64,000 nucleotides of DNA, taken from positions 1-64,000 of the forward strand of contig JACMJM010000024.1 of NCBI GenBank assembly GCA_014380615.1, given 5' to 3'. The notes beneath the pieces were generated by a model that saw only the letters and a program-made list of their open reading frames with translations, had not been told where the DNA came from and searched no databases. Positions 54,423 to 62,684 of this stretch are shown here, piece after piece. Source of the DNA: Sphingobacteriaceae bacterium. GTDB lineage: Bacteria > Bacteroidota > Bacteroidia > Sphingobacteriales > Sphingobacteriaceae. Position 1 is the first letter of the stretch. Every line of letters starts with the position of its first letter. The position numbers were made by a program, and so were the translations under genes.

Positions 54423-54893
54423 TTATTTTTTCTTACTTTTTAACTCTTCCAGCTTTTTCTGAAACTTAGCTTGCAATGCGGGCATTTCTTTGGTCATCAT
54501 CGAGTTCATGAGTTCTTTTTGAACAAGCGGCTGTAATTCAATCATCTTCTTGCCCGAAGCCGAAGAATAAAACTGAATGAAATTCTGGATATCTTCATCA
54601 CTGAAGTGTTTGGTGTAAATATCCACCATGTCTCCGTTAATCATTCTTTTCGAAAACGCTTTAGTTTCTGATAATACATAACCCATATACTCGTCGAAAG
54701 CGGCAACGCCTTGCTCATTTTTCAAACTGGCGTTCTGTTGCTTCATCATCGAGGCCATATTGTCCATCATACCATCAATCATTTTATCGAGGTTCATGAG
54801 TTTAAAGAGTTCGGTTACTTTCTCTTTATTAGTTTGGGCATGTACGTTTAACGAAGTTGCCGCCAGAATAATGGCTAAAAGAAATGTTTTCAT
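54423..54893 (-). CDS. Exported DUF2059 protein
   Basis: A 156-residue protein from the ATG at 54893, which gives a clean signal peptide MKTFLLAIILAATSLNVHAQ; a start 45 bp upstream would add 15 residues before it. The DUF2059 domain covers the C-terminal half: AFSKRMINGDMVDIYTKHFSDEDIQNFIQFYSSASGKKMIELQPLVQKELM. The preceding helix is Met-rich (NLDKMIDGMMDNMASMMKQQ). The role is unknown across the family; a periplasmic location is likely. Monocistronic. Confidence 0.87.
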   Translation of the reverse strand: MKTFLLAIILAATSLNVHAQTNKEKVTELFKLMNLDKMIDGMMDNMASMMKQQNASLKNEQGVAAFDEYMGYVLSETKAFSKRMINGDMVDIYTKHFSDEDIQNFIQFYSSASGKKMIELQPLVQKELMNSMMTKEMPALQAKFQKKLEELKSKKK

Positions 54894-55055
54894 AAAGAAT
54901 AGTATTGTTTTTAATAGAGGAAAGCTCTTATTTCTCAAAGATACTCAAACCCGGCTTAAACTAAAATCAATTTGGAAACCCACATTGGTCATTTGCTAAT
55001 CTCGGGTATTATAATAAATTGGCCTCGTTAGTAGTACAATATAAAAACCCCACTT

Positions 55056-55262
55056 ATGGAAATTCACGATCACCCTGTAAAAACACCAACCGATTTCGAT
55101 CGCGGCTACGAAAAAGGTTATCATAGCAAAGATTACACTTGGGAAGACGGAATAAAATACGTCTGCGCTAAATTGGTGCCCGAATCGGGCGATTACAAAG
55201 AAGGCTACGAAAAAGGGCAGCGCGACAGGCTTCGAGATGAGATACAGAAGTGGATGTGCTGA
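55056..55262 (+). CDS. Small soluble protein of unknown function
   Basis: A 68-residue acidic/basic protein, MEIHDHPVKTPTDFDRGYEKGYHSKD to CAKLVPESGDYKEGYEKGQRDRLRDEIQKWMC. Two copies of a GYEKG element (18-22 and about 51-55) frame the middle, suggesting a short repeated helical motif. No signal peptide or helix through the membrane. The codon pattern is regular and an ATG is present, so it is probably real. Function unknown. Confidence 0.55.
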   Translation: MEIHDHPVKTPTDFDRGYEKGYHSKDYTWEDGIKYVCAKLVPESGDYKEGYEKGQRDRLRDEIQKWMC

Positions 55263-55788
55263 TAATATTGTCGCAAATCAATCCGGTTAATCCGAATAGA
55301 AGCATTGTTAACTAGTGTGTGTACTATGTCAGGCTGAGGGGATAATCTCTAAAAATACTGAAAGGATAAGAACAGCTTTTTACGCTTATGGCCGCTAGGC
55401 CTAGTTCTTTTGGCCGCAAAAGAACCAAAACTCGGTGCTCTCCCGACGGTACCTTTGCCGCACAATCTTACCCGCAATAGGGCACCAGCTCACACGGGCT
55501 GCGCCTTGCTTTCCCATGCCCCTCTGGCCGAGCTTCAGAAAGCAAGCCAATACCTTCTCCCCGCACATGGCCTACTGATTCCCCATTCTTGTCGGCACTG
55601 ACGGGAGGGCACAGTCTCGGTAGGTTAAATTGTGCTGTGGTGTCGGATTGCTTGGCCGCCTAAATAAAACGCTTCTATCGATATAGAGTCGCAGTATCTG
55701 TCATAGGTAGCGGTTCGAAGCCCATCCGAATTACCCTACGACTCCCCTTGGGGTGAAACCGGCACGACATTTTAGCGTTAACACTACA
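55263..55788. repeat. Gene-free 526-bp segment with repeat-like character
   Basis: No convincing gene. ATGTCAGGCTGAGG (55327-55340) resembles the TGTCATGCTGAG intergenic repeats common in Sphingobacteriaceae. GTTCTTTTG (55404-55412) and CAAAAGAAC (55417-55425) make a 9-bp hairpin with loop GCCG. The next 200 bp are unusually C-rich for the window and give only an implausible 63-residue reading frame. CCCC-TT-GGGG occurs near 55750. It is best described as a mosaic of dispersed intergenic repeats; copy number elsewhere is not visible here. Confidence 0.45.
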
Positions 55789-56589
55789 CTACTTGTATTT
55801 ATATGATTTTAGAAACTTAAGCCTTGCGCTTACCTGCTTAATCCACTCGCGGGCCATTAATTCATGTCCCGGCACCGTAGGGTGTATGCCATCCCACATC
55901 CAGTATTCAATGGGAGCTTTTTTGGAAGCTTTATCAAATACCGCCGGGAAATTTACAATCACCGCATCAAATTCTTTTGCCAGTTTTTTTATTCTCACTG
56001 TCAGTTCCGCAAGGGTATCGCGGTAATGGCTCCATTTATCTTTCAGCTTTGCTACGGGATAGGCAAAAGGTAAACCAATCACAAATAATGTATCGGGGTT
56101 TTGCTGCCTGCTTTGGTTTAAAATATCGCGATAGTTAGTTTCAAACAGGTTATAATTTTCCTCGGGAGTATTTTGCTGATTTAAGAAGGATGAGGTATCA
56201 TTAATTCCGACCAGGATACTCAAAACATTCGGTTTGATACTGAGGGTATCGGCCTGCCATCGATTTTTCAGATCGGATACTTTGTTGCCGCTTATTCCGC
56301 GGTTATAAAACGTGAGTTTAGATTCTGGGAAATCAGCTCCTACGCGGCTAGCCACCGAGAAGGCATATCCATGCCCCATAATATGATTCGGATCTTTATT
56401 TCTTCCCCGGTTTCCGTCTGTAATCGAATCACCCTGAAATAGAATGATAAGTTCTTTCCCGTCTGTAAGTGTGCTAAAGGATTGCTCTGTAATGTCGCTG
56501 GCTAAAGAGCGGTCTACCTGGAAAGCCGTGGCAATACCAGCTATTGCGGATGACTTCAGGAAAATTCGTCTGGAGGTTTTATGGTTCAT
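55789..56589 (-). CDS. Exported SGNH/GDSL hydrolase
   Basis: A 266-residue esterase-like enzyme. SRRIFLKSSAIAGIATAFQ is a Tat-type signal. Block I FQGDSITDG has the nucleophile Ser; block II has Gly in RGISGNKVSDL; block III is LVGINDTSSF with Asn; block V MWDGIHPTVPGHELMA supplies the Asp-His of the triad. The DGIHP ending is typical of carbohydrate acetylesterases/rhamnogalacturonan acetylesterase-like SGNH proteins in Bacteroidota. The substrate is inferred to be an O-acetylated glycan. Monocistronic. Confidence 0.9.
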   Translation of the reverse strand: MNHKTSRRIFLKSSAIAGIATAFQVDRSLASDITEQSFSTLTDGKELIILFQGDSITDGNRGRNKDPNHIMGHGYAFSVASRVGADFPESKLTFYNRGISGNKVSDLKNRWQADTLSIKPNVLSILVGINDTSSFLNQQNTPEENYNLFETNYRDILNQSRQQNPDTLFVIGLPFAYPVAKLKDKWSHYRDTLAELTVRIKKLAKEFDAVIVNFPAVFDKASKKAPIEYWMWDGIHPTVPGHELMAREWIKQVSARLKFLKSYKYK

Positions 56590-56694
56590 TGCGGGTTAGA
56601 GTTCTGTATTTATAAAGGAAAAGAATTACGGCATAATTCATTGAGAATCGTTTACTTTAGTTGGTATCAAATATAATCGCGATATTTTACATTC

Positions 56695-57721
56695 ATGATA
56701 AGCAGAGATCTTTCTCAAAATTATTTTAAAGGCTTTTTGGTAATAGGAATGATCGTGACCCATAGCCTGCAAATGCTTACCGTGCCTCAAGGAGTGTTTT
56801 TCGCGTTTTCTGTATACATTAATCTCATCACCTTTGCCGGGTTTATGTTTTCATTCGGATATGTTTACCAGATAGCCTTATGCCGAACGAAAAACCGGCT
56901 TTCTGTTTGCTTTAACTAAAATGAAGGCTACACTTTTCGCCTTCTTTTTTAGTGCTGCGGCCTGGGAACTGTTTGTTAATCGTTTGTTAACGTTCAAAAC
57001 CGCTTCGCAAATCCTGTTACTTTTAAAAGTGCCCGCTTACTCGGAGTTTTTGCTGAGTTTCTTTCTTACCACCGGATTATTTTTTCTGTTTAAAAAGCAA
57101 ATCGCCATTATCACTTCCAGCGGGAGAAATATGCTTGTCTTTTTAATGGCAGTATTTTTAATTGCCTTAATACCGTTCGGAAGATTATTCTCCACTTCGG
57201 TAGCGGAAACCAATTTTTTACGGCATTATCTGGATTTGCTGATCGGCAGTGATCGGACATTCTTTTTCCCGGTAGTTCAATACTCTTCCTTGTTTATTAT
57301 AGGCACCTGGTTCCAGAAAAACCACATAGATTTCTCGAAGCGGATTCTGCTACTTTCTGTTTTGGGTACCCTGGCTTTTATCGCTCATTTATACTTCTTC
57401 AAAAAAGTTCCGCGATTTTCCCCTAGTCCGTTCTGGATAACGGGATCTTTTTCGTTTTTATATCTTTATTATCTTGTTTCAAAACGAATTGGCGTAAATT
57501 ACCTCAGCAGCTGGCTGGCTGTTGTGGGAGAGAATTCGCTCGTATACCTGATGTTAAGCAATGTATTATTATTTATGGCGAAAGGGATTATAAAATGGGA
57601 CATCGCCACTGCGTTACTGTATGCCGGGGCAATTCTGCTGTTTATCACCTACACCGTTTCAACAACAAGAAAATATAATTACGTTAAAGAGCGGCACAAC
57701 GTGCCGGATAAGGTGGAATGA
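56695..57721 (+). pseudogene. Multi-pass membrane protein (acyltransferase 3-like), broken by a 1-nt frameshift
   Basis: Two reading frames belong to one gene. The first (56695-56919) starts MISRDLSQNYFKGFLVIGMIVTHSLQML and encodes two helices up to GYVYQIA (to 56877), then degenerates. From 56879 the next frame continues YAERKTGFLFALTKMKATLFAFFF into 266 more residues with about eight helices and VVGENSLVYLMLSNVLLFM. Removing one T at 56878/56879 restores a 341-residue protein. The opening and closing motifs resemble acyltransferase 3-like membrane proteins, not firmly assigned. It may be a real mutation or a sequencing error. Confidence 0.75.
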
Positions 57722-58010
57722 CAGCTTAACGATGTAGGACAAGTTCCGTAATTTATAGGCAGAGCTGATGATTAGCGTTTTTTCTTATCGAGCCCTGCTT
57801 CTGCCAATCAAATATACCTACCTTTAAAATTAACATAACAGCACTCTCCGACTTAACAAATGTTCCATTATATTTATCAATGCGTATATAAGTAAATGGT
57901 TCTATTTGCTTTCTTTTGATTAACTATTTAGTAACCGTTATTCTATTTAGTCGTATAGCCAATTTAACCTGATTCAAACGTAATATCTCTAGCCGGATAG
58001 GCCCGATAGC
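57722..58010. other. Intergenic region before the hybrid sensor gene
   Basis: This 289-bp AT-rich stretch holds no reading frame or RNA gene that I can support. The promoter of the hybrid sensor gene should lie here. I see no clear TTTG-N19-TAnnTTTG pair. Confidence 0.4.
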
Positions 58011-61000
58011 ATGTGTAGGAAAATCTTATTGTTAATATTTTGTTTTGGCATGTGCGCGAATTTGTGTTACGGACAAGACGTATCGTATCAATTCTCGCAG
58101 CTGAATATTTATAACGGGCTGCCAAATAATGCTGTAAGGGCGATATTAAAAGATAAAAAGGGTTTCTTGTGGTTTGGAACCTCGGCGGGCCTGTGTCGGT
58201 TTGACGGAGTCAAATATAAATTATTTAAGCATGATGAACAGGACTCAACCTCTTTACATGACGATCAAGTGCTGCGCATTTTTGAGGGGCCGGATTCAAA
58301 ACTTTGGATTAAGACTAAGTTCGGGCTAAACCTGTATAATATCGAAACCGAAACAATCAGCCGGGATTTGGAAACGGTTGTACGGAATTTACATCTTCCG
58401 GATTTATCGTTTAGTGATGTTAAGAAAGACTCGTATGGCAACTTTTGGTTTGTATATCCAGGCAAAGGCCTTTATTGTTATAATGTAAGCACTAAAACTA
58501 CCCGCCATATTTTCAATAGTGCTAAAAGCAGGGTGCTGTATTCAAATTTTGTAAGCTCTGTACACAGCGATTCAAAAGGTTTTTTATGGATTATCTATCA
58601 GGATGGGTTTATTGAAAAAGTGGCTGGATCAACAAATAAAGTAGTTTATAGAGCCGATAAGATAAAAACTCGTTATAAAGGTATTAATGATTTTGTTGTT
58701 ACTGTAGACAATGACGACGATCCCTGGTTCTACTGTAATGAAGGGTTGAATTATGTGGGAGCCTTTTTTATCGATTCAAAAACCCTGACGATAAATCATT
58801 TGAGCGAGAAAAATGATCGGGGTAAACTAAGCTCAGACAATGTACGGGGGGTGGTGCAAGATAAAAACGGACTGGTATGGATAGCTACGGATCATGGCGG
58901 AGTTAACCTCTTTTCAAAAAAGAACCTTTCCGTTAAATATATAACCAATCAGGAGGGTGATGAGAAATCGCTTGCACAGAACAGTATAATAGGTATCTAT
59001 ATAGATGAAGATGGAGTTATCTGGCTGGGTACTCATAAAAAAGGAATCAGCTATTATCATCCTAATATAAATCGGTTTCCCTTATTTAAACGAATTCTTT
59101 CGAAAGCAAATGCCCTGCCTTATAATGATATAAACAAATTTGCGGAAGACGATAAAGGAAATATTTGGATAGGAACCAACGGGGGCGGATTACTCTACTT
59201 GAACCGGAAAACTGGTAAATATACCCAATATCTTCATGATAAAAATGAGCCTAACAGCTTATCTAGCAATGTAGTAGTGAGCTTGTTGCTATCGCATGAC
59301 AAAAAGCTATACATAGGCACTTACTTGGGGGGAATGGATTGTTTTGATGGAAATAAGTTTATTCACTTTAATACAAGTACCGCTCCGATCATAGGAGACG
59401 ACAGTATTTGGGAGCTTATCGAAGACAGCCGTAAGCGTATATGGATTGGAACTATAAGAAGAGGAGTAACTATATATGATCCGCAAACGAAGACCTTTAA
59501 AAAATTCAAAAACGAAGAAGGATCGATCAGATCTCAGTACGTGCCAGCCATGTTTCAAGACCGGGATAGCAACATTTGGTTTGGAGGATATGCGGCATTA
59601 GATATGCTGAATTATAAAACCGGTAAATTTGAATACTTTGACCACGATAAGAATGATCCTCATAGTCTGATTCATAATAATGTCACTTCAATAATGCAAG
59701 ATAGCCGTGGCTGGATGTGGATAGGAACAATGGGAGGAATAAGTGTTTTAACTAATAAATCCCGGAAGTTTATTAATATCCGCAGAAATACAGGACTACC
59801 CGGAGAGGCTGCTTTGGATATTATAGAAGATAATGATAAAAACATGTGGGTTACCGGTGTAAATGGTATCTGTATGATTAAGGTAGTGAAAACCGGGAGC
59901 AAGTACTCCATAAAGTTAAATAATTTTGACGAAAAAGATGGCCTTCAGGGACGTGTATTTAACGAAAATGCCGCTTTGAAACTTAAAAGTGGAGAACTCA
60001 TTTTCGGAGGTGTGAATGGATTCAATTTATTTATGCCGTCCAAATTACATGATTATAAAGAAAAGCCAAACCTGGTACTTACCGGCTTACAGCTATTTAA
60101 TCAGCCGGTAGGTGTAAACCAGGAAGTAAATGGGGGAATAATCCTGAAAAAGTCTATTTCAGAATTAAAAGAAATCGAACTTAATCATAATCAGAATTTC
60201 TTTACGATCGAGTTTGCCGCACTTAATTATTTCCATCCCGAAAAAATAAAGTATCAGTACATGATGAAAGGCCTGGACAACCGATGGATTGACGTGAGTG
60301 AATCTCATCAGGCCACCTATATGCACTTAAAACCGGGGCGATACACCTTTACGGTAAGAGCCTTAAACGGAAGTATCTCTACATCGAAATCATTACATAT
60401 TGAAATTCTTCCGCCGTTTTACCAAACAACTTTTGCTTACTTTTTATACCTGGGCAGTATTTTAGCCATGCTGTTTCTTATCCGGCGAAATGGGATTCAA
60501 AAAATCAGAACGAAGTTTGCATTGGAGCAGGAACGCAAGGAGGCCGAGGTTCAACTTGAAAATTTACGTAAGGAAGCGCGGCAAACCAATGAACTGTATC
60601 TGTTGAAGATAAAATTCTTTACAAATGTTAGTCATGAATTTCGAACTCCGCTTTCGCTGATTCTCGCGCCGATTGATAGGCTATTACAAACGGTGAATTC
60701 GCCCGCTGATAAATCACAAATCTCTTTACTGAAGAAAAATGCCGACAGACTATTAAATTTGGTGAATCAATTGCTCGATTTTAGAAAAATGGAAGCAAAT
60801 GAGGTTGAATTAAATGTTAAACGAGACGACATCATTCTATTTATAAAAGATGTATGCGATTCCTTTACGGATATTGCGGATGCGAAAAGAATCCGTTTTG
60901 TGTTTAATTCTGAAATTAGTTCATTTGATACTCTTTTCGACCACGACAAAATTGAACGGATAATTCTTAATCTACTCTCTAACGCCTTTAAATTCACACA

Positions 61001-62174
61001 CCCTAACGGAAAGATTTGTGTTTTTTTAGATGAAGTTAAAACGCGGAGCCAGACAAAAGAGAAAGTACTGCAGATTAAAGTTATTGATAGCGGTATTGGA
61101 ATTCCGGCCGATAAAATCGCGGCGGTATTTGATAACTTCTTTCAAACGAAGACTCCTGAATCTATCCTAAACCAGGGGAGCGGTATTGGTTTATCTATCG
61201 TAAAGGAATTTGTTGAAATGCACAAGGGTATAATAAACGTGGATAGTAAGCCTAAAGAAGGCACCTGTTTTACTCTTGAAATCCCTTTCCCGGTATTGAA
61301 GGTTAAAAAGGAAGAGTTTTTACCGGCGACGGTAGAATCGGTAATAACCGAAGAGCATGTTGCGGCCCCCGTTGAGAACTTAAAAGCAAAACCCACTATA
61401 TTGCTTGTAGAAGATAATGATGATTTCCGCGAGTATTTAAGAGAATCTTTGAGTAGTTATTACTCCATTATAGAAGCTGCCAATGGTAAAGAAGGCTGGC
61501 AAAAAGCCCTCTCACTTCATCCGGATTTGGTGGTGAGTGATATTTCAATGCCGGGGATGGATGGAATTGAACTTTTGAAAAAGATTAAAGCAGATAAGAG
61601 AACGTATCATATCCCGTTTATCTTACTAACCGCGCTAACGGGCGATCAGGAGCTTCTCAAAGGCTTGCAAACCGGAGCCAACGAATACATTACCAAGCCT
61701 TTTAGCTTCGAGGTGCTGATGTCGAAAATTAAGAACCTGTTAATGCTTCAGCAAAGCTTTAAGAAGGTTTATAGTAAGCAGGTGAATATGAATCTGGCAG
61801 ATATTCCGGTCGAATCTGAAAATGAAAAGTTTATGGCCACGATGATTGCGTACATCGAAAAAAATCTTCACAATCAGCAACTATCCGTTGAAGACCTGAG
61901 CAAGCATATGGCCATGAGCCGGGTGTCGCTATATAAGCGGGTACTGGCAATCTCAGGTAAAACACCGGTAGATTTTATTCGCTCTTACCGCTTAAAAAAG
62001 TCTATTCAGTTGTTTGAAAAAAGCCAGCGAACCATCGCCGAAATAGCGTACGAGGTAGGGTTCAACACCCCAAATTATTTTGCGAAAGCCTTTAAAAATG
62101 AATTTGGTATGCTGCCTTCCGAGTATATTTCAAAGTATAGGAATAATGAGGATTTTAAGGTAAGCCAATCCTGA
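58011..62174 (+). CDS. Hybrid two-component system sensor/regulator (HTCS)
   Basis: A 1387-residue one-protein signalling system that spans the inner membrane. Signal peptide (1-21, ending LCYG); two seven-bladed Reg_prop propellers (about 25-690, with repeated GxLWFGT/NIWIGTNGGGL units); Y_Y_Y domain (about 720-800); one transmembrane helix (FAYFLYLGSILAMLFLI); HisKA with phospho-His875 in NVSHEFRTPLSLILAP; HATPase (NLLSNAFKFT, GSGIGLSIVKEFVEMH); receiver with Asp1177 in VVSDISMPGMDG; AraC-type DNA-binding domain (about 1290-1380). HTCS proteins sense oligosaccharides and switch on adjacent PULs; the SusC-like gene downstream is the probable target. Confidence 0.96.
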   Translation: MCRKILLLIFCFGMCANLCYGQDVSYQFSQLNIYNGLPNNAVRAILKDKKGFLWFGTSAGLCRFDGVKYKLFKHDEQDSTSLHDDQVLRIFEGPDSKLWIKTKFGLNLYNIETETISRDLETVVRNLHLPDLSFSDVKKDSYGNFWFVYPGKGLYCYNVSTKTTRHIFNSAKSRVLYSNFVSSVHSDSKGFLWIIYQDGFIEKVAGSTNKVVYRADKIKTRYKGINDFVVTVDNDDDPWFYCNEGLNYVGAFFIDSKTLTINHLSEKNDRGKLSSDNVRGVVQDKNGLVWIATDHGGVNLFSKKNLSVKYITNQEGDEKSLAQNSIIGIYIDEDGVIWLGTHKKGISYYHPNINRFPLFKRILSKANALPYNDINKFAEDDKGNIWIGTNGGGLLYLNRKTGKYTQYLHDKNEPNSLSSNVVVSLLLSHDKKLYIGTYLGGMDCFDGNKFIHFNTSTAPIIGDDSIWELIEDSRKRIWIGTIRRGVTIYDPQTKTFKKFKNEEGSIRSQYVPAMFQDRDSNIWFGGYAALDMLNYKTGKFEYFDHDKNDPHSLIHNNVTSIMQDSRGWMWIGTMGGISVLTNKSRKFINIRRNTGLPGEAALDIIEDNDKNMWVTGVNGICMIKVVKTGSKYSIKLNNFDEKDGLQGRVFNENAALKLKSGELIFGGVNGFNLFMPSKLHDYKEKPNLVLTGLQLFNQPVGVNQEVNGGIILKKSISELKEIELNHNQNFFTIEFAALNYFHPEKIKYQYMMKGLDNRWIDVSESHQATYMHLKPGRYTFTVRALNGSISTSKSLHIEILPPFYQTTFAYFLYLGSILAMLFLIRRNGIQKIRTKFALEQERKEAEVQLENLRKEARQTNELYLLKIKFFTNVSHEFRTPLSLILAPIDRLLQTVNSPADKSQISLLKKNADRLLNLVNQLLDFRKMEANEVELNVKRDDIILFIKDVCDSFTDIADAKRIRFVFNSEISSFDTLFDHDKIERIILNLLSNAFKFTHPNGKICVFLDEVKTRSQTKEKVLQIKVIDSGIGIPADKIAAVFDNFFQTKTPESILNQGSGIGLSIVKEFVEMHKGIINVDSKPKEGTCFTLEIPFPVLKVKKEEFLPATVESVITEEHVAAPVENLKAKPTILLVEDNDDFREYLRESLSSYYSIIEAANGKEGWQKALSLHPDLVVSDISMPGMDGIELLKKIKADKRTYHIPFILLTALTGDQELLKGLQTGANEYITKPFSFEVLMSKIKNLLMLQQSFKKVYSKQVNMNLADIPVESENEKFMATMIAYIEKNLHNQQLSVEDLSKHMAMSRVSLYKRVLAISGKTPVDFIRSYRLKKSIQLFEKSQRTIAEIAYEVGFNTPNYFAKAFKNEFGMLPSEYISKYRNNEDFKVSQS

Positions 62175-62684
62175 GTATCACTATTCCTTGCTCTTAGCCC
62201 TGGGTAGTTTTCTGATAAGCCCGGATTTCTACGCCTTGCGGTAAAACATTTGTTAAGCCTCTAATGCAATTAAACCGCCCTTAGATAATCAATAATGTGC
62301 TCCAATAGCACTTAATAGGCATATTATGTTTTTTAGCCTGTTAACATTAGTGCTTATCTCTTTAACATTTAAACACTTCTAAATTTGAAATCAAATCTAC
62401 ATTGTGGACACTTAATGTCATCAGAATCGCAAAACGAGGCGGTGATTTATAGATGGAAGTTTTACAATTATTAACCTGAATTGTATGTGATTTTACTATC
62501 GGAGTAATAGCAGCGCTTTAATGTCTTATCGCTGTTCTTCAAGTATTATGATATACTCAATTACTAACCAAACTAAAACAAACACATGATCGAAAAAAGT
62601 ACTCAAAAAATCAGTTAAATTCTCGAAATGGCCACTTATCTGTTTGGCCGGGTCTTATTAAATAATCTTAACCAATTCAAGTAT
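62175..62684. other. Regulatory intergenic region upstream of the susC-like gene
   Basis: 510 bp without a credible gene. TAAATTTG (62380-62387) fits the -7 consensus and would leave a leader of about 290 nt. Small hairpins lie at 62297-62311 (GTGCT/AGCAC) and 62630-62649 (GGCCA/TGGCC, 36 bp before the ATG). A 10-codon frame starts at 62586 (MIEKSTQKIS). HTCS-controlled PUL promoters often sit in such gaps, but no binding site can be named. Confidence 0.4.

Noticed and set aside
55410-55601. 63-residue plus-strand frame in the C-rich gap
   Set aside because: The composition is dominated by Pro, Leu, Ala and His, and it begins inside a hairpin. It is most likely a by-product of the repeat-like DNA.
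55680-55760. GGTTCGAAGCCC string resembling a tRNA T-loop
   Set aside because: The flanking bases do not form a T-stem, and no acceptor, D or anticodon arm could be built upstream.
62586-62618. 10-codon leader-like frame (MIEKSTQKIS) upstream of the susC-like gene
   Set aside because: It is too short to separate from chance, and no attenuator-type stem with a codon run is linked to it.
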